The notes under the pieces: generated by a model | Database searches by the model: none | What the model saw: the letters and a program-made list of their open reading frames with translations, nothing else | What the model was told of the DNA's origin: nothing | Made by a program: the position numbers and the translations under genes | In this document: positions 1 to 5,820 of the stretch, piece by piece | How positions within the stretch are numbered: the stretch's first letter is position 1 | Layout: every line of letters begins with the position of its first letter | Assembly: GCA_946541285.1 (NCBI GenBank) | Contig: CAMNJG010000048.1 | Span: 1-9,034, forward strand | DNA: 9,034 bases | Reading direction: 5' to 3' | Source of the DNA: an uncultured Clostridia bacterium | GTDB lineage: Bacteria; Bacillota; Clostridia; Peptostreptococcales; Anaerovoracaceae

Positions 1-1
1 A

Positions 2-1597
2 AAAAGAAAAAAGAGAAAAAAAATCGTCCTGAAAAAGCGGTTTTTTATCATTCTCTTCCTCCTGTTCTGCCTGATCGCGGGCAGTATATTCGCTTTTACC
101 CGTCATCAGAAACAGGAGCGCATCATCCACGCGGCAATCGACAAAGCGGACCAGGCTGCTGTACAGTATGATTATGACCGGGCCATGTCACTCCTTAAAG
201 AATACGGGGATCATAAAGACGTACAGAAGAAGCTGGACGAGTATTCTGAAAAAAAATCAGACACCAGAAAAATTTCTCCCGGCTCCGTAACTCATGTTTT
301 TTTCCATTCACTGGTTGTCGATCCGACCCGGGGCTTTTCCCTCACCGGCAAGTCCGGCTGGGACGCGGGGACACCCGGTTTCTGTCAGTGGATGACGACA
401 GTCAATGAATTTAACGCCATCCTGGAGGAGATGTACGACCGGGGTTATGTTCTGGTTGATATCAAAGATCTGTGTGACAAAGATATGAATCCCGGAACGA
501 TCCGTCTTCCGAAAAGCAAGAAAGCTTTTGTACTCAGCCTTGATGACCTGAGTTATTATCATTCTTATGATAACAGGGGCACTGCCAGTAAACTCATATT
601 GAATAATAAGAACAAACCTGTCTGTGAGTACTATACAAAAGAAGGCACCCGGAAGACCGGCGCGTACGATGCCGTCCCGCTGCTGGACCGTTTCATCAGA
701 GAGCATCCGGACTTCTCGTACCACGGAGCCAAAGGCACGATTGCGCTGACCGGGTACAATGGTGTTCTTGGTTATCGTACCGATACAACCTACCGTGACG
801 AAACCAGTCTCGATGAGGATCAGAAAAAATGGCTGGAAGCGCATCCTGATTTTGACTGGGAGAAAGAATGCAAAGAAGCCAGGAAGGTCGCGAAGGCACT
901 GAAAAAGGACGGATGGCGCTTTGCCAGCCATACATGGGGACATATCCGGGCAGGACAGACGCCTCTGGAAGGATTACAGAGAGATACTGAAAAATGGAAA
1001 GAACGGGTCGAACCAATCGTAGGAAAAACCGATATCATCATTTTCGCCCATGGCGAGGATATCGCGCTCCCGGAAGTATATGCCACATCCGATAAGTTCA
1101 AATATCTGTCATCGGAAGGCTACCGTTACTTCTGCAACGTAGACGGACGCCGTCTGACGACAGTGATCGGAGACTCCTACTTCCATCAGGGCCGGAGGAA
1201 TCTCGACGGCTACCGGATGTATCAGGCAAAGTATAACGGGAGCAGTATGCTCGACGACCTGTTTGACGTTAACGAGGTCTGGGACAAAAACCGTCCTTCC
1301 AACGAAGAACTTTATGATCTGAGCGGCAAGTCCCAAAAGAGTACAACAGGCACCCAGAGTCAGACGTCTTCGGATACGAAAAACCAGAGTTCTTCGGGTT
1401 CGTCTTCTTCAGACAACAAAAGCCAGAGCTCTTCCGGTTCGTCTTCTTCAGACAGCAAAAGCCAAAGCTCCTCAGGTTCGTCTTCTTCAGACAGCAAAAG
1501 TCAGGGCTCCTCAGGTTCGTCTTCTTCAGACAGCAAAAGCCAGAGCTCTTCCAGTTCATCTTCTTCAGATACAGCGAAAAGCAGTTCTGCCACCTGA
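2..1597 (+). CDS. Membrane-anchored polysaccharide deacetylase-like (NodB-type) protein, 5' end cut off
   Basis: The frame is open from the window edge, so the Met at 185 is internal and the true start lies before base 1. The visible 531 residues begin with a Lys/Arg-rich stretch (1-13), then a hydrophobic segment (about 14-32, FFIILFLLFCLIAG...) that looks like an uncleaved signal anchor, placing the rest outside the cell. Residues 43-85 form a helical, TPR-like stretch. The catalytic-like domain spans about 95-420: FFHSL at 100-104, LSLDD at 178-182 (like the TFDD motif) and SHTWGH at 309-314 (the H-x3-H zinc motif), giving a plausible D182/H310/H314 metal triad. NodB enzymes remove acetyl groups from cell-wall or other glycans. 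Oddities are the long gap between the two metal motifs (about 128 residues), FAHG where RPPYG would be expected, and a Ser-rich repeat tail. The family call is fairly firm; the substrate is unknown and activity is unproven. Confidence 0.8.
   Translation, partial: KRKKRKKIVLKKRFFIILFLLFCLIAGSIFAFTRHQKQERIIHAAIDKADQAAVQYDYDRAMSLLKEYGDHKDVQKKLDEYSEKKSDTRKISPGSVTHVFFHSLVVDPTRGFSLTGKSGWDAGTPGFCQWMTTVNEFNAILEEMYDRGYVLVDIKDLCDKDMNPGTIRLPKSKKAFVLSLDDLSYYHSYDNRGTASKLILNNKNKPVCEYYTKEGTRKTGAYDAVPLLDRFIREHPDFSYHGAKGTIALTGYNGVLGYRTDTTYRDETSLDEDQKKWLEAHPDFDWEKECKEARKVAKALKKDGWRFASHTWGHIRAGQTPLEGLQRDTEKWKERVEPIVGKTDIIIFAHGEDIALPEVYATSDKFKYLSSEGYRYFCNVDGRRLTTVIGDSYFHQGRRNLDGYRMYQAKYNGSSMLDDLFDVNEVWDKNRPSNEELYDLSGKSQKSTTGTQSQTSSDTKNQSSSGSSSSDNKSQSSSGSSSSDSKSQSSSGSSSSDSKSQGSSGSSSSDSKSQSSSSSSSSDTAKSSSAT
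1382..1576 (+). repeat. 39-bp tandem repeat (five units) coding a Ser-rich tail
   Basis: Five in-frame units of 39 bp (starts 1382, 1421, 1460, 1499, 1538) code for 13-residue repeats of the form SQSSSGSSSSDSK. Units 2 and 3 are identical in protein. Unit 1 begins NQ and has DNK, unit 4 has SQG, and unit 5 has Ser for Gly and ends DTA. The Gly codons of units 1 to 4 fall exactly 39 bases apart (1397, 1436, 1475, 1514), with a Ser codon at 1553. The tail is likely a disordered, hydrophilic linker after the enzyme domain. Because the unit is a multiple of three, copy number could change without breaking the frame. Confidence 0.95.
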
Positions 1598-1609
1598 TCA
1601 AAAACCGAA

Positions 1610-1659
1610 AAAAACGCGCCGGTTCCTGGCATTCGTGTCAGGAAAACCGGCGCGTTTTT
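1610..1659. terminator. Bidirectional rho-independent terminator between convergent genes
   Basis: A 15-bp perfect inverted repeat (1610-1624 with 1645-1659; AAAAACGCGCCGGTT and its complement) has a GC-rich core and an inner CCTG/CAGG pairing (1625-1628 with 1639-1642). On the plus strand it ends in a run of T at 1655-1659, serving the deacetylase gene that stops at 1597. On the minus strand the A run at 1608-1614 becomes the U tract, serving nth, which stops at 1665. Confidence 0.92.
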
Positions 1660-1664
1660 CTTCG

Positions 1665-2333
1665 TCAGGAGCTTTTTTCCTCTCCTTTTGTTTTCAATCC
1701 CTTTTTGAGGCAGATCTCTGTCAGCGGACACTGGCCGCACTCCGGCGATCTGGCCATACAGAGCCTCCGGCCATGCCAGATCAGCATATGGTGGGAAGCG
1801 GTCCAGCGGTCCTCCGGCAGCACCTTCATCAGCGCTTTTTCTGTACGCAGGACATCCTTTTCACTGACCAGGCCGATCCGGTTGGCAAGACGGAACACAT
1901 GCGTATCTACCGCGATCCGCTGATGGCCAAAGGCATCCGCCATCACGACATTGGCACTCTTACGGCCGATTCCCGGCAGCTTTTCCAGCAGCTTCTGATC
2001 CTCCGGGACTACGCCGTCATATTCTTCCATCAACATTCTGCTGAGCTTCAGCAGATTTTCTGTTTTTGTTTTATACATACCGATGGGGCGCAGGATCGTT
2101 CTCAGTTCCTCCGGATCTGCTTCCGACATGGCAGCGGCATCCGGATATCTGGCAAAAAGGGGTTCTGCCACCTGGTTGACGCGTTTGTCGGTCGTCTGCG
2201 CGGAAAGCATGACCGCCGCCAGCAACTGGAAGGGGGTCCTGTGAACCAGTTCACAGGACGCGTCCGGATACGTTTTTTCCAGCAGATCAAGGACTTCCAG
2301 TACCTCTGCCTGCGTCAGAATTTCTTTTTCCAT
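1665..2333 (-). CDS. nth: Endonuclease III (DNA glycosylase/AP lyase)
   Basis: This 222-residue protein is the usual length for the family. Nth removes oxidised pyrimidines from DNA and nicks the abasic site in base excision repair. Visible features are LSAQTTD at 43-49, the helix-hairpin-helix LPGIGRKSANVV at 119-130 with the catalytic Lys at 125, the catalytic Asp at 143 in AVDTH, and the C-terminal [4Fe-4S] motif C192-x6-C199-x2-C202-x5-C208. All key residues are present. The ATG at 2333 was chosen because the family N-terminus begins there (MEKEILT...). A longer in-frame start at 2420 lies inside gntR and adds 29 residues unlike the family. The start follows the gntR stop by one base, with GGAGGC about 13 nt upstream inside gntR, so translation is probably coupled. 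It is the last gene of the unit, followed by the terminator at 1610-1659. Confidence 0.96.
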   Translation of the reverse strand: MEKEILTQAEVLEVLDLLEKTYPDASCELVHRTPFQLLAAVMLSAQTTDKRVNQVAEPLFARYPDAAAMSEADPEELRTILRPIGMYKTKTENLLKLSRMLMEEYDGVVPEDQKLLEKLPGIGRKSANVVMADAFGHQRIAVDTHVFRLANRIGLVSEKDVLRTEKALMKVLPEDRWTASHHMLIWHGRRLCMARSPECGQCPLTEICLKKGLKTKGEEKSS

Positions 2334-2334
2334 A

Positions 2335-3018
2335 TCAATACTCGAAGCCTCCGTAACCGGCCCTGATTTTGGAACCCTCCAGGTGTATCCTGACGGCTTC
2401 GGCTCCCCTGACAGCGTCACGATCCTCCAGGGACTGCAGGATCTCCCGGTGCTCCCTGAGAACCTGCTCCATATCTTCCTCTTCCGCGTGTCCGACTTCG
2501 CCTTCTTCCTTAAACAGCTTGGTATAATACTGGAAGCTGGTCAGAATCCGGGTCAACTGACGATTATGGGAGGCCTCATAAATCAGCTCATGAAAATGGA
2601 CATTCTGGCTCTGTGCCTTAACCATTTCGCCCTTCATGGTATAAAATTCCATCAGTTCATACGCATTCCTGATCTCATCGAGTTCCTCCTGCGTCATCCG
2701 CTCTACAGCCCATTTAAAAGCCAGAATTTCATACTCTTTGCGCATATCATACATATCCGCGATATCCTGATGTGTCATCCCCGTGACAAAAGCGCCTCTG
2801 TTGGGGATCATCCGGATCAGATCCTCCTGCTCCAGGAGCCGGAACGCTTCCCTTACCGGCGTTCTGCTGACGTTATACTCATTACAGACCCTCTGCTCCG
2901 TCAGTTTTTCCTCATTTTTCATCCTGCCCCGCAGAATCTCCTCCCGCAGCCGTATGAAGATATTGATTGCCAGCGGCAGTCCTGCGGTCATGTCTTCCTT
3001 TACATCTCTGTAATACAT
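2335..3018 (-). CDS. GntR-family transcriptional regulator, FadR/FCD subfamily
   Basis: This 227-residue DNA-binding protein has an N-terminal winged helix (about 15-80), with the GntR signature running from LTEQRVCNEY (39-48) through NVSRTPVREAF (49-59), followed by NRGAFV at 73-78. The C-terminal part (about 85-215) is an all-helical FCD ligand-binding domain. N139, H143 (FHELIYEA), H190 (EHREIL) and H212 (IHLEGS) fall where this family binds a metal that helps hold a carboxylate effector. The ATG at 3018 is preferred over the one at 3036 because AGGGG lies 8 nt before it, while nothing resembling a ribosome site precedes 3036. It lies 77 nt downstream of acn and one base before nth. A palindrome at 5208-5219 on the acn promoter fits this family's operators, so it probably controls its own operon. 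The effector (citrate or a related acid) is a guess from context. Confidence 0.93.
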   Translation of the reverse strand: MYYRDVKEDMTAGLPLAINIFIRLREEILRGRMKNEEKLTEQRVCNEYNVSRTPVREAFRLLEQEDLIRMIPNRGAFVTGMTHQDIADMYDMRKEYEILAFKWAVERMTQEELDEIRNAYELMEFYTMKGEMVKAQSQNVHFHELIYEASHNRQLTRILTSFQYYTKLFKEEGEVGHAEEEDMEQVLREHREILQSLEDRDAVRGAEAVRIHLEGSKIRAGYGGFEY

Positions 3019-3044
3019 ACATGCATCCCCTGTCATGTTCTACA

Positions 3045-3085
3045 GCGGAGCGCATCCCGCGATCCGCGTACCAGGACAGTTCCTG
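3045..3085 (-). other. Two adjacent hairpins between acn and gntR
   Basis: The 77-nt gap holds two inverted repeats. One at 3045-3067 is GCGGA-G-CGC-ATCCC-GCG-A-TCCGC (8 pairs, one mismatch). One at 3072-3085 is CAGGA-CAGT-TCCTG. Neither has a U tract after it on the minus strand, so they do not look like a full terminator. They may instead stabilise the acn mRNA end or be a processing point that lowers gntR-nth output relative to acn. Confidence 0.5.
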
Positions 3086-3095
3086 AAAGAAATCC

Positions 3096-5021
3096 TTACT
3101 GTTTCGCTTTCAGCGTGTTGATCTTGCCTCCGTAACGGATCATCTCTTTTTCCAGGTCAGACAGCTCTGGCTTCATCACATATTCTTTATTTTTTGTAAT
3201 ATTTTTAACGACAATTTCTTCCTGTCCCTGAATCTGTTCCAGGGCATTTTCGATCACCATGGTATCCCCCAGCTCAATCGTGTCATAATCAGACGGATCG
3301 ACAAAGACCATCGGTACGATACCGCTGTTGATCAAATTGCTGCGGTGAATTCTCGCGAAAGATTTCGCCATGACAAACCGGACTCCCAGATACAGAGGCA
3401 CCAGTGCCGCATGCTCCCTGCTGGAACCCTGTCCGTAATTTTCGCCTCCTACGATGACGTTGCTCTGGTATTCGCGGCATCTGGCCGGGAAGCCCGTATC
3501 AATCGTCTCGAAACTGTAATCCGAAAGGTGTGGGACATTGGAACGATACGGCAGAAGACGGGAATCCGACGGCATGATGTCATCCGTTGTAATATTGTCG
3601 CCCGCGTGGATCGCCACCCGGCCTTTCAGTTCCTCTCCCAGCGCTACATTCAGAGGGAACGGTTTAATGTTCGGTCCCATCTGCACCGGTGTATTTTCCG
3701 TATTGGTCCCTTCCGGATAAACGATGAAGTTGTCATTCGGTGTCAGTTCCGCGGCTGGAACCGGCTGCAGATCCTCTTTTCCCATGCCGGTAGCCAGTAC
3801 TCCCTGGATCGCGGAGTAGGCAGCCGTTTCCGGGCTGACCAGATAGATATCCGCATCCTTTGTTCCGCTTCTGCCTTTGAAATTCCGGTTAAAGGTCCTG
3901 AGAGAAACTCCGCCGGATCTCGGGGACTGTCCCATGCCAATACATGGTCCGCACGCGTTTTCGATCACGCGCGCGCCTGCCTGGATCAGATCCGCCAGCG
4001 CTCCGTTGGTAGCCAGCTTTGTCAGGATCCGGCTGGAACCCGGTGAAATGACCAGACTGACATCCGGTGCCACTTTCCGTCCTTTCAGGATTTCCGCAAC
4101 CTTCATCAGATCCGCGTAGGAAGAGTTTGTGCAGCTTCCGATGGCAACCTGGTCGACTTTGATCGCGCCGATATTCGCGACAGAATCCACATTGTCCGGA
4201 CTGTGCGGCTTCGCGGCCAGCGGTTCCAGAGTGGACAGATCCACTTCCAGCACACCGTCATAAACCGCGTCCGCGTCTGCGGCGAGAGGGACAAAATCCG
4301 CGCCTCTTCCCATGGCTTCCATAAAGGCTTTCGTATTCTCATCACTCGGGAAAACGGACGTGGTCGCGCCGAGTTCCGCTCCCATATTGGTAATGGTGGC
4401 ACGGTCCGGAACGGAAAGATTCGCCACACCGTCACCGGTATACTCCATGATCCGGCCGACGCCGCCTTTTACGGAAAGCTGCTGCAGTACATACAGGATG
4501 ACATCTTTGGCGGAAACCCACGGTCTCAGTTTTCCGGTCAGTTTTACATTATACACTTCCGGCATGGTCAGACTGTAGGTGCCACGTGCCATGGCCATCG
4601 CCACATCCAGCCCGCCTGCTCCGATCGCGATCATGCCGATTCCGCCGCCAGTCGGTGTATGACTGTCAGACCCCAGCAGGGTTTTCCCCGGAATTCCGAA
4701 GTTTTCCAGATGCAGCTGGTGGCAGATCCCATTGCCCGGTTTTGAAAAAAGAACGCCATGGCGTCTGGCGACACTTTTGATAAACTCATGGTCATCGGCA
4801 TTCTCGAAACCTGTCTGCAGAGTGTTGTGGTCCACATAGGCCACAGAAAGCTCGGTCTGGACCTTATCGATATCCATCGCTTCCAGCTGGAGATATACCA
4901 TCGTTCCCGTGGAATCCTGCGTCAGGGTCTGGTCGATTTTTATCGTAATTTCTTCTCCCGGTGTCATCTCTCCGGACACCAGATGATTTTCCAGTAATTT
5001 GTATGCAAGTGTCTTACCCAT
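3096..5021 (-). CDS. acn: Aconitate hydratase (single-chain, short Aquifex-type)
   Basis: This 641-residue enzyme interconverts citrate and isocitrate through cis-aconitate in the cytoplasm using a [4Fe-4S] cluster. Cluster ligands are C297 (GSCTNS) and C357/C360 (CGPC). GSDSHTPTGG at 117-126 is the conserved substrate-site loop. The swivel domain is fused in the same chain, with DNITTDDIMP at 485-494 and the active-site loop GENYGQGSSREH at 526-537 (S533, S534, R535). The length and fused swivel point to the roughly 640-residue aconitase class (as in TIGR01342) rather than the 890-residue AcnA form; LeuC/LeuD-type dehydratases are usually split in bacteria. The ATG at 5021 was chosen because AGGAG lies 7 nt before it and the family N-terminus starts here. 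A further 70 residues of open frame upstream (to 5231) are unlike aconitase and run into the promoter. It is the first gene of an apparent acn-gntR-nth unit. No citrate synthase or isocitrate dehydrogenase gene is seen in the window. Confidence 0.95.
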   Translation of the reverse strand: MGKTLAYKLLENHLVSGEMTPGEEITIKIDQTLTQDSTGTMVYLQLEAMDIDKVQTELSVAYVDHNTLQTGFENADDHEFIKSVARRHGVLFSKPGNGICHQLHLENFGIPGKTLLGSDSHTPTGGGIGMIAIGAGGLDVAMAMARGTYSLTMPEVYNVKLTGKLRPWVSAKDVILYVLQQLSVKGGVGRIMEYTGDGVANLSVPDRATITNMGAELGATTSVFPSDENTKAFMEAMGRGADFVPLAADADAVYDGVLEVDLSTLEPLAAKPHSPDNVDSVANIGAIKVDQVAIGSCTNSSYADLMKVAEILKGRKVAPDVSLVISPGSSRILTKLATNGALADLIQAGARVIENACGPCIGMGQSPRSGGVSLRTFNRNFKGRSGTKDADIYLVSPETAAYSAIQGVLATGMGKEDLQPVPAAELTPNDNFIVYPEGTNTENTPVQMGPNIKPFPLNVALGEELKGRVAIHAGDNITTDDIMPSDSRLLPYRSNVPHLSDYSFETIDTGFPARCREYQSNVIVGGENYGQGSSREHAALVPLYLGVRFVMAKSFARIHRSNLINSGIVPMVFVDPSDYDTIELGDTMVIENALEQIQGQEEIVVKNITKNKEYVMKPELSDLEKEMIRYGGKINTLKAKQ

Positions 5022-5211
5022 TTGTCTGCTCCTGTCCTTCCATAAAAAAGGGGAAACGCAAATAATCCGGATACCGGAGTTCTGTTCCGGAAAAACCAGT
5101 AAAACAGGCTCCTTTTCAGGATTCCGCAAACTGTTATACAGGTTCTTCTGACACAACGTTTCCACGCAAAAAGATATAAGAATGAATACAATATGTAGAT
5201 TGACAACATTG
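5022..5211 (-). promoter_or_regulatory. Long, possibly structured 5' leader of acn
   Basis: If the promoter at 5218-5246 is right, the acn message carries about 190 untranslated nt. In the minus-strand RNA, CCGGA at 5090-5086 can pair with UCCGG at 5078-5074, or with a second copy at 5071-5067, and a U run follows at 5048-5043. A small TCCT-GAAA-AGGA hairpin lies further upstream. No known riboswitch class was recognised, and the stems are short. The leader holds an open frame overlapping the acn start (5218-4964), but nothing about it suggests translation. Confidence 0.35.
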
Positions 5212-5219
5212 TATACAAT
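5208..5219. promoter_or_regulatory. Candidate GntR operator on the acn promoter
   Basis: ATTGTATACAAT is a perfect 12-bp palindrome. It contains TTGT-AT-ACAA, which satisfies the TNGTN(0-3)ACNA pattern known for FadR-type GntR regulators. It overlaps the end of the -10 box (5218-5223) and the predicted start point near 5211, where a bound protein would block transcription. A lone copy of its half-site, ATACAAT, recurs at 5186-5192. The regulator encoded two genes into the same unit is the obvious candidate to bind; that link is inferred. Confidence 0.6.
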
Positions 5220-5246
5220 TATATTGCACATAGCATCTTTTGTAAA
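5218..5246 (-). promoter_or_regulatory. Sigma-A-type promoter for acn-gntR-nth
   Basis: On the minus strand, TTTACA (5246-5241, five of six consensus bases) is followed by exactly 17 nt and then TATAAT (5223-5218, perfect). Transcription would start near 5211. The DNA upstream of the -35 box is very AT-rich (to about 5345), which could help RNA polymerase contact. No other promoter this good was found before acn. Confidence 0.75.
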
Positions 5247-5496
5247 TAATCTGTCCTTTACGAATTCAATGATTCTATCCAGGAAGATTTTATTCCATAT
5301 TTATTTCTGATATTATTATTTATTTAGTAATTATTCTTGTTTTTTCAAAAAACATTCGTGTATATTTCCAATAATCCCTTTAAAAAAAGTAACTGTTCAC
5401 AGCCTGCAGAAAACGAATTCCAACGTAGCCGGATACGTTTAAGGTGACCTTCTGTGCCAGAACCGTTCCTGTAAAAACGTTCGGATTACAGATGAT
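5247..5496. other. AT-rich intergenic spacer without a gene
   Basis: No credible reading frame or RNA gene is seen between the acn promoter and the toxin-antitoxin promoter. The stretch 5280-5345 is extremely AT-rich. It contains TGTTTTTT-C-AAAAAACA at 5338-5354, a perfect 8-bp inverted repeat with a one-base centre. A second palindrome, AAGGT-G-ACCTT, lies at 5441-5451, directly followed by TTCTG-tgc-CAGAA at 5450-5462. These could be protein-binding sites or chance; no function is assigned. Confidence 0.6.
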
Positions 5497-5525
5497 TTGA
5501 CCTTATGATAATATTATGATAATAT
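5497..5525 (+). promoter_or_regulatory. Likely promoter of the toxin-antitoxin pair
   Basis: TTGACC (5497-5502, five of six consensus bases) is followed by 17 nt and TAATAT (5520-5525, a weaker -10). The start point would be near 5532, leaving only about 16 nt before the antitoxin ATG, just enough for its ribosome site at 5534-5540. A second reading, TTCGGA (5480-5485) with TATGAT at 5504, is possible because the -10 region is repetitive. Confidence 0.5.
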
Positions 5526-5533
5526 TATGATAC
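5503..5533. promoter_or_regulatory. Triple 11-bp-spaced palindromic operator of the toxin-antitoxin pair
   Basis: TTATGATAA, a palindrome around a central G, occurs at 5503-5511 and 5514-5522, and with its last base changed (TTATGATAC) at 5525-5533. It is embedded in a direct repeat of 11 bp (TTATGATAATA). The centres at 5507, 5518 and 5529 are one helical turn apart, so bound dimers would line up on one DNA face. The copies cover the spacer and -10 region and reach the edge of the ribosome site. This is the expected place for autorepression by a Phd/YefM antitoxin, alone or with its toxin. Confidence 0.65.
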
Positions 5534-5547
5534 AAGGAGGTGGCATT

Positions 5548-5820
5548 ATGCTGAATATTCGCCCTGTATCTGATCTTAGAAATAAGTATCCTGAAATTGA
5601 AAAAGCCGTATTAAAAGACGGTGAACCGGTATTCCTGACAAAAAACGGTTACGGCTCTATGGTTGTCATGAGCCTGAAGCAATACGCTGAACTGACAGAC
5701 GACATTGAAATCAAGCTGGACGAGGCAGATTACGCCGCGGAAATCAGTGATGAGCGCTATACGGCAGATGAGGTGTTCGGGCGTTTAAGGAGACACATCC
5801 ATGAGCGAAAAGCACTATGA
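5548..5820 (+). CDS. Phd/YefM-family antitoxin
   Basis: This 90-residue protein is the DNA-binding antitoxin of a type II toxin-antitoxin pair. Residues 1-50 (IRPVSDLRNKYPEIEKAV, then GEPVFLTKNG and MVVMSLKQYAEL) match the Phd/YefM fold, whose dimer binds the operon's own operator. The acidic, charged tail (about 51-90) would wrap and neutralise the toxin. The ATG at 5548 is preferred over the one at 5527 because AAGGAGG (5534-5540) lies 7 nt before it; the extra residues MIQGGGI would be coded by the ribosome site itself. It overlaps the toxin gene by 20 nt, which points to coupled translation. Antitoxins of this kind are normally unstable in the cell. The family call is solid; the exact subfamily is not fixed. 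Confidence 0.9.
   Translation: MLNIRPVSDLRNKYPEIEKAVLKDGEPVFLTKNGYGSMVVMSLKQYAELTDDIEIKLDEADYAAEISDERYTADEVFGRLRRHIHERKAL

Noticed and set aside
185..187. ATG at 185 as the start of the deacetylase-like gene
   Set aside because: The frame stays open to the window edge and codes for a Lys-rich stretch plus membrane anchor upstream, so this Met is internal.
1382..1576. Tandem repeat as a CRISPR array
   Set aside because: The units are contiguous coding repeats with no unique spacers.
1269..1601. Minus-strand frame with repeated KKTNLRS units
   Set aside because: It is the antisense shadow of the Ser-rich repeat of the plus-strand gene and has no ribosome site or family match.
2334..2420. Longer nth start at 2420
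   Set aside because: It lies inside gntR and adds 29 residues not seen in endonuclease III; the ATG at 2333 matches the family start.
3019..3036. gntR start at 3036
   Set aside because: No ribosome site is present before it, whereas AGGGG lies 8 nt before the ATG at 3018.
4964..5218. Upstream open frame overlapping the acn start
   Set aside because: It begins at the promoter start point without a ribosome site and reads as a random hydrophobic/basic mix.
5022..5231. A 70-residue N-terminal extension of aconitase starting at 5231
   Set aside because: It overlaps the predicted promoter and operator, is unlike aconitase, and a good ribosome site precedes the ATG at 5021.
5447..5533. Insertion-sequence end or attachment site beside the toxin-antitoxin pair
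   Set aside because: The repeats are short, fit operators, and have no matching copy on the other side of the module and no transposase or integrase.
5527..5547. Antitoxin start at the ATG at 5527
   Set aside because: It falls in the operator repeats and would translate the ribosome site; AAGGAGG serves the ATG at 5548.
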